From positions 1 to 12,303 of the forward strand of contig JALTBU010000018.1 in NCBI GenBank assembly GCA_027008345.1: 12,303 nt of DNA, written 5' to 3'. Numbering within the stretch: position 1 is the first letter of the stretch; each line of letters starts with the position of its first letter. Source of the stretch: Nautiliaceae bacterium. GTDB lineage: Bacteria > Campylobacterota > Campylobacteria > Campylobacterales > Nautiliaceae. The translations under genes and the position numbers were made by a program. Of the stretch, positions 1 to 6,530 are shown in pieces. Under the pieces are notes generated by a model, which saw only the letters and a program-made list of their open reading frames with translations, made no database searches and was not told where the DNA came from.

Positions 1-450
1 ATTTATCAGATTCTAAAAAAACATAATAAAATAAGCAAAGACAGTTTTTATAAAATAACAAACGAACTTTTAAAAAACAAAATCATCTACGAAGTAAATA
101 AATTTGATTCACCTAAATCTCCAAAAAAATTTTTTGCATATAATTTCGCCTTTAAAAACATTATGACAAATAGAAAAAACATATTACACACTTTTGAAAA
201 TATTATTTTTTTAGAACTTAATGAAAAAGAAGTTTTCTATAAAGACACTTTAAGTTTTTATCTTCCTCAAAAAGAACTAGGCATTTTGGTTTTGCCATTT
301 GCAAATGAAGAAGTGGTAGAAGAAAAACTAAAAAAAGTTTCAGATGTTAAAAAAGTTGAAATAATTACGATATCTAATGAATTTGAAATTGAAAATAAAA
401 AATTTGAAGTGGAGGTAATACCGTTTTGGCGATGGCGATTTGCGGAATAG
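1..450 (+). CDS. C-terminal part of a putative ATP-binding protein (AAA ATPase with DUF4143-like tail), 5' end outside window
   Basis: The frame is open from the first base to the TAG at 448-450, giving 149 residues with no start of its own, so this is the 3' part of a longer gene. The ATG at 163 is internal: the residues before it read as normal protein. The first ~45 residues look like a winged-helix region (ending near 'SPKSPKKFFAYN'), followed by a 'NILHTFENIIFLELN' segment and an acidic/basic alpha-beta tail. That layout recalls the C-terminal DUF4143-type region of archaeal-style AAA ATPases, and from memory such an ATP-binding protein lies beside rnhB in Helicobacter. No Walker motif is visible because that part lies upstream, so the ATPase call is inference. 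The 3' end overlaps rnhB by about 20 bases, suggesting coupled translation. Confidence 0.5.
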   Translation: MYQILKKHNKISKDSFYKITNELLKNKIIYEVNKFDSPKSPKKFFAYNFAFKNIMTNRKNILHTFENIIFLELNEKEVFYKDTLSFYLPQKELGILVLPFANEEVVEEKLKKVSDVKKVEIITISNEFEIENKKFEVEVIPFWRWRFAE

Positions 451-1016
451 ACGAAGCAGGCAGAGGACCGATTGCGGGACCAATGGTTTTTGCAGGATGC
501 ATATTAAGTGAAAAATGTAAAGTGAAAAGTGAAAAGTGGTATGAAATATTAACAGATTCAAAAAAACTGACATCAAAAAAAAGAGAAGAGTTATTTGAAA
601 TAATAAAAGAAAACTCAATTTATCATATTGTATTTAAATCTAATGATGAAATTGATGACAAAGGCTTATCAAAATGTATAAAAGAGTCATTAATTGAAAT
701 TAAAACAACTCTAAAAGCCCAAAAATATCTGTTTGATGGGAATTCAAGTTTTGGGGTTGAAGGGATTGAGACAATCATAAAAGGAGATGAAAAAATAAAA
801 GAGATAAGTGCCGCAAGTATCTTGGCAAAAGTAAGCAGAGATAGATTTATGATTGAAATTTCAAAAAAATATCCCGAATATAAATTTGACAAACACAAAG
901 GATACATTACAAAAGAGCATAAAGAACTTATAGAAAAATATGGCTTTTGCGATATTCACCGCAAAAGTTATAAATTAAAACCCTCAACTCCATCACTATT
1001 TGAGGATATACAATGA
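432..1016 (+). CDS. rnhB: ribonuclease HII
   Basis: RNase HII cleaves the RNA strand of RNA-DNA hybrids and starts removal of single ribonucleotides from DNA in the cytoplasm. From the ATG at 432 the protein has 194 residues, normal for the family. The acidic metal-binding residues are all visible: D7 and E8 in 'GIDEAGRGP', D102 in 'FDGN' and D119 in 'KGDEKIKEISAASILAK'. The DSKKL motif follows at 42-46. The start is ambiguous: a TTG at 426 in the same frame adds two residues and sits 10 bases after a GGAGG (411-415), whereas the ATG is 16 bases away; ATG is preferred because the family begins close to this point. Residues 26-37, between the first strand pair and DSKKL, are encoded by a 7-bp repeat array and lengthen this loop relative to E. 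coli RNase HII. The stop overlaps the next start (ATGA). Confidence 0.95.
   Translation: MAICGIDEAGRGPIAGPMVFAGCILSEKCKVKSEKWYEILTDSKKLTSKKREELFEIIKENSIYHIVFKSNDEIDDKGLSKCIKESLIEIKTTLKAQKYLFDGNSSFGVEGIETIIKGDEKIKEISAASILAKVSRDRFMIEISKKYPEYKFDKHKGYITKEHKELIEKYGFCDIHRKSYKLKPSTPSLFEDIQ
507..541 (+). repeat. five-unit 7-bp repeat array (unit AGTGAAA) inside rnhB
   Basis: Five successive heptamers are seen: AGTGAAA at 507, AATGTAA at 514, AGTGAAA at 521 and 528, and AGTGGTA at 535. They encode residues 26-37 of RNase HII. The pure unit would put TGA in frame at 516-518 and 537-539; those codons are TGT and TGG here. The array belongs to the same heptamer family as those in pyrF, thiE and the 2614-2734 spacer, sharing the core A-A-G-T-G-A-A when read in a common phase. 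Confidence 0.75.
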
Positions 1017-1705
1017 AAAAATTTTTCCATCTGTTTTTAGCTTTTAAATTATATGCGGCATTTCCGGATTATTATTATCATATAAAAAATATAAAACAGC
1101 AAAAAAAAGCATTTATAAATATACTCCTTCCCCTGATACAAAAAGAAAATAACAATATTTTAAAAACCAGGGAAAAAGTAATTGAAATTTTCAAAGATCC
1201 TTATTATCTGCTTGATAAAAATAAAATAGAATTTTTAACAATTCTTGCAAAGAAATACAAAATAAAAAATATAAATGACAAAAAATCTTTTCTTATAAAG
1301 ATTGACAAAATTCCACCTTCCCTTGCACTTGCCCAGGCTGCAATTGAAAGCGGTTGGGGTAAAAGTAGATTTGTAAAACTCGCAAATAATATCTTCGGTC
1401 ATTGGGAATATTCAAATAAAGGAATAAAACCAAAAAGTACATATTCACATATAAAAATAAATTATTCACTAAAAAAATTCAATTCACTTGAAGATTCAAT
1501 CAGAGCTTATATGTTAAATCTCAATAGAAATCCGGCTTATATAAATTTTAGAAAAAAAAGAAGTCTTTATCATAAACTTCATAAAAACTTCACAGGACTT
1601 GATGCAGCACCTACTCTTAGAAACTACTCACAATTAAAAGAAGAATACGTAAAACGGCTAAAAAATATGATTAAACTAAATAAATGGCAACAATACGATA
1701 ATTAG
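1013..1705 (+). CDS. Bax-like glucosaminidase (GH73-type peptidoglycan hydrolase)
   Basis: This is a 230-residue protein related to Bax and the GH73 mannosyl-glycoprotein endo-beta-N-acetylglucosaminidase superfamily, which cut glycan strands in the cell wall. Residues 1-16 (MKKFFHLFLAFKLYAA) form a short hydrophobic N-terminus consistent with export. The signature is 'IPPSLALAQAAIESGWGKS' at 100-118; E112 is the expected general acid. It is followed by 'NNIFGHWEY' (125-133) and, near the end, 'YSQLKEEYVKRL', both typical of Bax homologues. Translation starts within the rnhB stop (ATGA at 1013), so the two genes are probably co-translated although their roles are unrelated. Cell-wall turnover is the likely role; the natural substrate is not visible from sequence. 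Confidence 0.8.
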   Translation: MKKFFHLFLAFKLYAAFPDYYYHIKNIKQQKKAFINILLPLIQKENNNILKTREKVIEIFKDPYYLLDKNKIEFLTILAKKYKIKNINDKKSFLIKIDKIPPSLALAQAAIESGWGKSRFVKLANNIFGHWEYSNKGIKPKSTYSHIKINYSLKKFNSLEDSIRAYMLNLNRNPAYINFRKKRSLYHKLHKNFTGLDAAPTLRNYSQLKEEYVKRLKNMIKLNKWQQYDN

Positions 1706-1757
1706 TCATCTTTTTGTCACTTTTAAGGATTAAAATTAAATAAAAAAAGGAGAAAAG

Positions 1758-2567
1758 ATGAATAATTATCAACAATATATTGATTTAGCAATTACCTGGG
1801 GGGTTAAAATTGCAGGAGCAATAGCTGTTTTCATTATCGGTAAATGGATAGCAAAAATTTTAACAAACCTTTTAAGAAAAGGTCTTGAAAAATCAAATAC
1901 TGATGTAACACTTGTTAAGTTTTTAGGAGATTTGGCATATTTTGGTTTACTTGTATTAGTAATTATTGCAGCTCTTGGAACACTTGGAGTTGATACTACA
2001 TCATTTGCGGCAATTATCGCAGCAGCAGGTTTAGCAGTAGGTCTTGCACTTCAACAAAACTTTTCAAATTTTGGGGCAGGTGTAATTATATTATTTTTAA
2101 GACCGTTTAAAGTGGGTGATTTTGTAGAAGCCGGAGGAGCTACTGGTGTAATTGAATCAATAGGAATTTTTAATACTATATTTAAAACAGGAGATAATAG
2201 AATTATAATCGTTCCAAATTCAAACATAGTAGGAAATAATATTGTAAACTACTCAAAAGAGCCTATTAGAAGAATTGATTTAGTAATAGGTGTTGGATAC
2301 GAAGATGATTTAAAACTTGTAAAAGAAACACTTGAAGATATTTTAAATTCTGATGAAAGAATATTAAAAGATCCTGCTCCCGCAGTGGCACTTGCAGAAC
2401 TTGCAGACAGCAGTGTAAATTTCAATGTAAGACCTTGGGTAAAAGGTGAAGATTACTGGGCGGTAAGAAGCGCATTACTTGAAAAAATTAAACTTACTTT
2501 CGATGAAAAAGGTATCAACATCCCTTATCCTCAAATGGATGTACACGTAGACCAAAAAGCGGCTTAA
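1758..2567 (+). CDS. mscS: small-conductance mechanosensitive channel, MscS family
   Basis: This is a 269-residue inner-membrane channel of the minimal MscS type (E. coli MscS has 286). Three hydrophobic segments are visible at about 13-35, 56-77 and 82-115. The third is the pore helix, rich in Ala and Gly (GLAVGLALQQNFSNFGAG), leading into 'ILFLRPFKVGDFVE', the hallmark of the family. The cytoplasmic beta domain follows (RIIIVPNSNIVGNNIVNYS), and the C-terminus ends in the usual 'INIPYPQMDVHV'. It would open on membrane tension to release solutes during osmotic downshift. The start is supported by GGAGA six bases upstream of the ATG. It follows 52 non-coding bases after the Bax-like gene and has a terminator overlapping its stop, so it may be a single-gene unit; an AT-rich stretch with TAAAAT at 1731-1736 could be its promoter. 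Confidence 0.95.
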   Translation: MNNYQQYIDLAITWGVKIAGAIAVFIIGKWIAKILTNLLRKGLEKSNTDVTLVKFLGDLAYFGLLVLVIIAALGTLGVDTTSFAAIIAAAGLAVGLALQQNFSNFGAGVIILFLRPFKVGDFVEAGGATGVIESIGIFNTIFKTGDNRIIIVPNSNIVGNNIVNYSKEPIRRIDLVIGVGYEDDLKLVKETLEDILNSDERILKDPAPAVALAELADSSVNFNVRPWVKGEDYWAVRSALLEKIKLTFDEKGINIPYPQMDVHVDQKAA

Positions 2568-2581
2568 TTTCCGCTTTTTTT
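2554..2581 (+). terminator. intrinsic terminator of mscS, probably bidirectional
   Basis: A 9-bp perfect stem, AAAAAGCGG (2554-2562) and CCGCTTTTT (2571-2579), encloses an 8-base loop and runs into further T residues. The left arm encodes the last codons of mscS and the TAA stop lies in the loop. Read from the other strand, the same stem also ends in a T run, so it could stop transcripts of the convergent dehydrogenase gene. Confidence 0.85.
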
Positions 2582-2613
2582 CAATATACTTTCACTTCCT
2601 TATAAAATTTAAT

Positions 2614-2734
2614 ACTAATCTTTACTCAACATTCTGAATTTAATACTCTTTAATTTAAAATCAATAATTTAAACTTTCGAACTTAATCCCACTTCTTTTC
2701 CTGCTTCCTCATCTCTGATTTCTTTTTCCTAATC
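2614..2734 (-). repeat. degenerate 7-bp repeat array filling the convergent spacer
   Basis: In plus-strand heptamers from 2614 to 2683, position 4 is A in all ten units and position 6 is T in nine of ten (for example ACTAATC, TTTACTC, AACATTC). From 2691 to 2734 a second phase is visible, best read on the minus strand as units such as GATTAGG (2734-2728), AATCAGA (2720-2714) and GATGAGG (2713-2707). The phase shifts by a couple of bases between the two blocks. The core (A/G)-A-N-T on the minus strand matches that of the three clean arrays in rnhB, pyrF and thiE. No ORF or RNA gene was seen in this 166-base spacer. The array reaches the stop codon of the dehydrogenase gene. Confidence 0.5.
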
Positions 2735-3648
2735 TACTTATCTACCCATTCACTGATATTTTTATAAATTCCATCCATTAATTTTTTTCTAGCTTCTATG
2801 CTCGTCCAGGCAACATGAGGAGTTAAAACTGTTTTTTCTGTAAATTTAAGCAATGGATTCTCTTTGCTTACAGGTTCTTTTTCAAAAACATCAAGCCCAA
2901 CAAAAATATCTTTTTCTTCTAAAATTTCTGCCAGATCTTTTTCATTTATTATTCCGCCTCTTCCCACATTCACCAAAATACTTCCATTTTTAATAAGTGT
3001 TAAATTATTTTTATTTAGTAAATTTTTGGTGTTTTCATTAAGCGGTGCATGTATTGTAATAATATCGCTTGTTTTTAAAAGTTCTTCTAAATCCACTCTT
3101 TTAAATTCTTTGTTTTGATTTTTACCGCTTGTCGAATAATAAACAACCTCAGCCCCAAAGCTCTTTGCCAGTCTTGCAACTCCTCTTCCAATTTCTCCAA
3201 GTCCTATAATTCCCCATCTTTTACCGTCTATTTCAAACCAGTTTTGGATATGTGTAAAAATTTTAGATTCAGGATATTTTTCTCTTGTGAATTTATCAAA
3301 ATAACAGATTTTATTAAGAAGAGACAAAACAAGTGCAAATGTATGCTGAATAACGGCATTTGTCGAATAACCCGCTACATTTTTAACAATTATTCCTTTT
3401 TTCTTAGCATACTCTAAATCCACATTATTCATACCAGTCGCTGCAATTTGAATATATTTTATATTGGTTTTATCCATTATTTCTTTATCAATCACCACTT
3501 TGTTTGTTACCACAATGTCTGCATCTTTTACCCTGCTAAGGGTTTCATCTTTGGAAGTAGTCTGATAAATTACGACTTCTCCTAAATTCCTGAATCTATC
3601 AAAATCTACATCTCCAAGAGTAAGTGCATCTAAAAACACTATTTTCAT
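2734..3648 (-). CDS. D-2-hydroxyacid dehydrogenase (NAD-dependent, glycerate dehydrogenase/hydroxypyruvate reductase-like)
   Basis: This 304-residue cytoplasmic oxidoreductase interconverts a 2-oxoacid and a D-2-hydroxyacid with NAD(H). The substrate-binding half carries 'QIAATGMNNVDL' (67-78) and 'NVAGYSTNAVIQHT' (90-103). The Rossmann nucleotide-binding motif is 'GLGEIGRGVA' (149-158). The catalytic triad is complete: R230 in 'VNVGRGG', E258 in 'DVFEKEP' and H278 in 'LTPHVAW'. Length and motifs fit the small glycerate dehydrogenase or hydroxypyruvate reductase branch rather than SerA, since there is no ACT domain; the exact substrate cannot be assigned. The start is preceded by AAGGAG a few bases upstream on the minus strand. 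It is transcribed away from the DUF3108-like gene across a 41-bp spacer and runs toward mscS, sharing its terminator. Confidence 0.88.
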   Translation of the reverse strand: MKIVFLDALTLGDVDFDRFRNLGEVVIYQTTSKDETLSRVKDADIVVTNKVVIDKEIMDKTNIKYIQIAATGMNNVDLEYAKKKGIIVKNVAGYSTNAVIQHTFALVLSLLNKICYFDKFTREKYPESKIFTHIQNWFEIDGKRWGIIGLGEIGRGVARLAKSFGAEVVYYSTSGKNQNKEFKRVDLEELLKTSDIITIHAPLNENTKNLLNKNNLTLIKNGSILVNVGRGGIINEKDLAEILEEKDIFVGLDVFEKEPVSKENPLLKFTEKTVLTPHVAWTSIEARKKLMDGIYKNISEWVDK

Positions 3649-3665
3649 TAATTCTCCTTTTTGGT

Positions 3666-3671
3666 TATAAT
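3666..3671 (+). promoter_or_regulatory. candidate -10 box (TATAAT) for the DUF3108-like gene
   Basis: A perfect TATAAT lies 18 bases before the ATG at 3690, in the 41-bp spacer between divergent genes. No convincing -35 box is seen, which is usual for sigma-70 promoters of Campylobacterota. A start site near 3678 would leave a leader of about a dozen bases containing AAAAAGG as ribosome-binding site. The same AT-rich spacer must also hold the promoter of the minus-strand dehydrogenase. Confidence 0.45.
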
Positions 3672-3689
3672 TTATAAAAAAGGCTTTAT

Positions 3690-4361
3690 ATGAAAAAATT
3701 CATAATCTTAATTATAGCAGTTTTGAGCTATTCATTTTCAATGCAGGCCGAATATATAGCTAAATACGGATGGTTTGGAACAATTGCCAAGGCTTATGGA
3801 TATTTTGAAAAAAATGAAACTGATTATTTGATAAAAACATATTCAAAAACTACAAAATTTATAAATTTTCAAAACTATCACATATCAAAAGGAAGAATAA
3901 TAAATGGTATTTTATTACCTCTTACTTATCAAAATATAATCATAAGGGGTAATGACAAATACATACTTACATATAATTTTGATTATCTGCACAAAAAAAT
4001 CTACAAAACAAAATACAAAAACGGTAAATTTATTTATAAAAGGGTTTTGGATTATTTTGCTGATAACGATATATTGAGTCTTTATTTTAACCTACCTCTT
4101 ATTATGAAAACAGACCATCAGACATTCAAAGCAATAGGAGGAGAAAGACATACCGGAAGAATAGATGTGGATATTTTAAAAAAAGGCAAAATCACAAAAA
4201 TAAAAGCCAATCTTTACAATAAAATATTTGCAGGAGACAAAGGAATTTTATATCTTGATATAAACACTTCAAACTGGGTAACAATTGATGGAATGGTAAA
4301 AAATGTTCTCAAAATAGGAGATTTAAAAGGAAAACTTGTTTATTTTAAACAAGTCCCTTAG
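3690..4361 (+). CDS. exported DUF3108-like protein
   Basis: This is a 223-residue protein of unknown function. Residues 1-20 form a signal peptide: MKK, a hydrophobic core (FIILIIAVLSYSF) and a likely cleavage after 'MQA'. The mature part is beta-rich, starting with 'EYIAKYGWFGTIAKAYGYF' and continuing with alternating strands, 'LDYFADNDILSLYFNLP' and 'LYLDINTSNWVTIDGMVK'. This matches the pattern remembered for DUF3108 periplasmic or outer-membrane-associated proteins (a repeat-like beta domain with a '-D-ILSLYF-' segment and a final strand about modification of a substrate by 'G'). The family has no established function. Its 3' end overlaps that of accC by 17 bases on the opposite strand, and a 9-bp hairpin lies in that overlap. 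Confidence 0.6.
   Translation: MKKFIILIIAVLSYSFSMQAEYIAKYGWFGTIAKAYGYFEKNETDYLIKTYSKTTKFINFQNYHISKGRIINGILLPLTYQNIIIRGNDKYILTYNFDYLHKKIYKTKYKNGKFIYKRVLDYFADNDILSLYFNLPLIMKTDHQTFKAIGGERHTGRIDVDILKKGKITKIKANLYNKIFAGDKGILYLDINTSNWVTIDGMVKNVLKIGDLKGKLVYFKQVP
4334..4354. terminator. perfect 9-bp hairpin in overlapping convergent 3' ends (terminator-like, strongest for accBC)
   Basis: ACTTGTTTA at 4334-4342 and TAAACAAGT at 4346-4354 are perfect inverse complements around a 3-base TTT loop. The stem encodes the last codons of both the DUF3108-like gene and accC, and the accC stop lies in its loop and right arm. On the minus strand the stem is followed by TTTTCCTTTT, a passable U-tract, so it may terminate the accBC transcript. 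On the plus strand the following bases are not T-rich. The stem is AT-rich and therefore weak, particularly for a thermophile. Confidence 0.5.
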
Positions 4362-5688
4362 TTTCAAGATATTTAGTATCATAATTATTAGAAATAAAAT
4401 CTTCATTTTCAAGCATTTTAAGATGAAACGGAATTGATGTTTTGATTCCGGTAACCACAAATTCTTTTAGGGCTTCTTTCATAACTTTTATAGCTTCTTG
4501 TCTGTTTTCACCCCATGTAATTATTTTTGCTATTAGACTGTCATAATATTGAGGAACTATATATCCGGCATAGATATGAGTATCAACTCTTACGTCTTTT
4601 CCGCCAGGAACATAAAGCTTTTGAATTTTTCCAGGTGATGGAATAAATTTTTCAGGATCTTCTGCCAAAATTCTACACTCAATTGCATGCCCTTTTGGCT
4701 GGACTTCTTCTTGAGAAGGTATTTTTTCACCCTCTTCCACTTTTATCATCCATTCAACCAAATCAAGTCCGGTGACCATTTCACTTACAGGATGTTCAAC
4801 TTGGAGTCTTGTATTCATTTCCATAAAATAGAAATTAAGATTTTTATCCACTAAAAATTCAATTGTTCCCGCAGAATAATAACCTATTGCTTTTGCCGCT
4901 TTTACAGCCGTTTCATGAAGTTTAGCTCTTGTCTCTTCATCAAGAATTGTAGCCGGTGATTCTTCTATAAGTTTTTGATGTCTTCTTTGAAGCGAGCAGT
5001 CCCTCTCGCCAAGATGTATAACATTTCCGTGTTTATCACCGAGTATCTGAACTTCAATATGTCTTGGTTTTTCTATATATTTTTCCATATAAATAGTAGG
5101 ATCTCCAAATGCACTTTCAGCTTCAGAAGATGCCGCTAAAAAAGCATTTTCAAGATAACTTTCATCTTCAACAACCCTCATACCTCTTCCACCGCCGCCG
5201 CTTGCGGCTTTAAGAATTACAGGATATCCTATCTCACTTGCTACTTTTTTGGCTTCTTCAACAGAACTTATCGCACCTTCACTCCCGGGGATTACAGGAA
5301 CTCCTGCTTTTTTCATAACTTCTTTTGCTTTGGATTTATCAGCCATAAGCTCCATTACTTCAAGAGATGGCCCTATAAAAGCAATATTATGCTCTTTACA
5401 AATTTCAACAAATGTCTGATTTTCACTCAAAAATCCATATCCCGGGAAAATTGCGTCACATTCTGTCATTTCAGCAGCTGTAATAATTGCCGGGATATTC
5501 AAATAACTCTGATTTGAAGGAGCCGGTCCTACACATACTGCCCCATCAGCAAATTTGAGATAAATTGCGTCTTTATCCGCTTTTGAATAAACACAGACTG
5601 CTTCTTTTTCAAGCTTATGAATTGCTCTTATAGCCCTCAAAGCTATTTCTCCCCTGTTTGCTATAAGAATTCTGTTTATTTTTTTCAT
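4345..5688 (-). CDS. accC: acetyl-CoA carboxylase, biotin carboxylase subunit
   Basis: AccC uses ATP and bicarbonate to carboxylate the biotin on AccB, the first half-reaction of acetyl-CoA carboxylase in fatty-acid synthesis. The 447-residue length is typical. The N-terminal biotin carboxylase domain starts 'INRILIANRGEIALRAIRA'. The ATP-grasp glycine loop is 'GGGGRGM' (164-170). 'FMEMNTRLQVEHPV' (288-300) supplies E290, R294 and E298, and R339 in 'AIECRI' matches the conserved arginine of the E. coli enzyme. It ends without a biotinyl or carboxyltransferase domain, so it is not a pyruvate carboxylase fusion, although a role as the A subunit of a two-subunit pyruvate carboxylase cannot be excluded by sequence alone. 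It lies 10 bases after accB in the same operon. Confidence 0.95.
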   Translation of the reverse strand: MKKINRILIANRGEIALRAIRAIHKLEKEAVCVYSKADKDAIYLKFADGAVCVGPAPSNQSYLNIPAIITAAEMTECDAIFPGYGFLSENQTFVEICKEHNIAFIGPSLEVMELMADKSKAKEVMKKAGVPVIPGSEGAISSVEEAKKVASEIGYPVILKAASGGGGRGMRVVEDESYLENAFLAASSEAESAFGDPTIYMEKYIEKPRHIEVQILGDKHGNVIHLGERDCSLQRRHQKLIEESPATILDEETRAKLHETAVKAAKAIGYYSAGTIEFLVDKNLNFYFMEMNTRLQVEHPVSEMVTGLDLVEWMIKVEEGEKIPSQEEVQPKGHAIECRILAEDPEKFIPSPGKIQKLYVPGGKDVRVDTHIYAGYIVPQYYDSLIAKIITWGENRQEAIKVMKEALKEFVVTGIKTSIPFHLKMLENEDFISNNYDTKYLETKGLV

Positions 5689-5698
5689 TAACAGACCT

Positions 5699-6154
5699 TT
5701 AACTTAGCTTTTTAACTCTAAAAAGCGGTGTATCAAATTCAACTGGTTGACCATCTTCTACTAAAACTTCAAGAATTTCACAATCAAATTCAGCTTCTAG
5801 TTCATTCATAATTTTCATAGCTTCAATTATGCATAAAGTCTGTCCTTTTTTTACTTTATCCCCTACTTTAACATATGGAGGAGAATCCGGACTTGGTGCT
5901 TGATAAAATGTTCCAACCATTGGTGATGTAATCAAATCGCCTTCAACTTCACACTCAGGCTTTGCCTCTACTTTTTGTACAATCGGTTCTTGAACACTTT
6001 GAACATTTTGAACAGGTTGTGCAGCCGCAGGTGCAGACTGTACAGAAACACTTTTATCAAGATAAATTCTAAACTCTTCTGTTTCAAGTTCTAAAACATT
6101 TGTTTTTGATTTATCAAAAGCGTCTAAAATTTTTTTTAAATCTTTATAATCCAT
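5699..6154 (-). CDS. accB: acetyl-CoA carboxylase, biotin carboxyl carrier protein
   Basis: AccB carries the biotin that shuttles the carboxyl group between AccC and AccA/AccD. It has 151 residues in the usual arrangement: an N-terminal helix and strand (MDYKDLKKILDAF ... EEFRIYL), an Ala/Pro/Gln/Val-rich flexible linker at about 36-65, and a C-terminal biotinyl domain from 'ITSPMVGTFYQAPSPDSPP'. The biotinylated lysine is K114 in 'EAMKIMNE'. The thumb region 'SPDSPPYVKVGD' is present, as in true BCCPs. AAGGAG upstream of the ATG at 6154 supports the start. It is preceded at 9 bases by the small Cys-rich exported protein and followed by accC. Confidence 0.96.
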   Translation of the reverse strand: MDYKDLKKILDAFDKSKTNVLELETEEFRIYLDKSVSVQSAPAAAQPVQNVQSVQEPIVQKVEAKPECEVEGDLITSPMVGTFYQAPSPDSPPYVKVGDKVKKGQTLCIIEAMKIMNELEAEFDCEILEVLVEDGQPVEFDTPLFRVKKLS

Positions 6155-6163
6155 TCTTTCTCC

Positions 6164-6442
6164 TTAATTTGTTAATTTACCTATACATTTAGGAACAGCT
6201 TTTTTCATAATTTCTTTTAAAAAAGCATCTTTGTTTTTTTGCATATTGCTTACAAATTCGTTTAATGTATAGTTTTTTTCGATTTCATCCAATGTACAGG
6301 CACAATATGCCGCCATTTTGTCAGGATTTTGTTTTTTACCAGCATTAACGCATGAACTCATATAATAATATTCCAATATTATAGGATATCTTGCTGCAAA
6401 AAGTCCTGCCGCAATAATTCCTAAAAGCAATAATTTCTTCAT
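6164..6442 (-). CDS. small exported or membrane-anchored protein with four conserved-looking cysteines, function unknown
   Basis: This is a 92-residue protein. Residues 1-17 (MKKLLLLGIIAAGLFAA) are an uncleaved anchor or signal peptide, so the rest should lie in the periplasm. Four cysteines follow: C31 in 'MSSCVNAG', C47 and C49 in 'AYCACTLDEI', and C86 in 'VPKCIGK'. The spacing suggests two disulfides holding a small helical hairpin. I recall unnamed proteins in other Proteobacteria with a 'YC.C.LD' pattern followed by a 'Y' and short helices, but no function is known to me. A ribosome-binding site (AAAAAGG) precedes the ATG, and the gene leads the accB-accC operon with only a 9-base gap, so it is probably co-expressed. 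Its transcript start must lie in the 88-bp spacer shared with dcd. Confidence 0.75.
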   Translation of the reverse strand: MKKLLLLGIIAAGLFAARYPIILEYYYMSSCVNAGKKQNPDKMAAYCACTLDEIEKNYTLNEFVSNMQKNKDAFLKEIMKKAVPKCIGKLTN

Positions 6443-6473
6443 ATTGCACCTTTTTTAAAATAATAACATATTT

Positions 6474-6482
6474 TGATACAAT
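6474..6482 (+). promoter_or_regulatory. candidate extended -10 promoter of the dcd operon
   Basis: TGATACAAT reads as an extended -10 element (TG, one base, then TACAAT at 6477-6482). It lies in the only substantial spacer upstream of the nine-gene plus-strand run. The expected start of transcription is near 6489, which puts the palindrome at 6498-6516 at the beginning of the leader. No clear -35 box is seen upstream. Confidence 0.4.
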
Positions 6483-6497
6483 TTTAAAAAAAGCAAT

Positions 6498-6516
6498 AAG
6501 AGGCGCCTCTCCTCTT
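6498..6516 (+). promoter_or_regulatory. GC-rich palindrome in the dcd leader
   Basis: AGAGGCGCCTCT (6499-6510) is a perfect 12-bp palindrome. It overlaps a second inverted repeat, AAGAGG (6498-6503) with CCTCTT (6511-6516). It stands out in a very AT-rich spacer and lies between the likely dcd promoter and its ribosome-binding site (AAGGA, 6521-6525). It could be an operator for a dimeric regulator or an mRNA hairpin affecting translation. No T-run follows, so it is not an ordinary terminator. Confidence 0.45.
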
Positions 6517-6530
6517 AATAAAGGAAATAA

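Noticed and set aside
163..450. A complete 95-residue gene starting at ATG 163
   Set aside because: The same frame is open back to the first base of the window with protein-like sequence, so this is the tail of a longer gene.
1706..1757. TTGTCA (1714-1719) as the -35 box of mscS
   Set aside because: A -10 box at 17-base spacing would put the transcript start on the ribosome-binding site, so this pairing is not workable; an AT-rich -10 without a -35 is more likely.
2864..3417. Plus-strand ORFs opposite the dehydrogenase
   Set aside because: They are antisense shadows rich in Ser, Phe and Leu; the minus-strand gene has a full catalytic set.
6498..6516. Terminator for a transcript running from the left
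   Set aside because: No T-run follows the hairpin on the plus strand and no plus-strand gene lies directly upstream.
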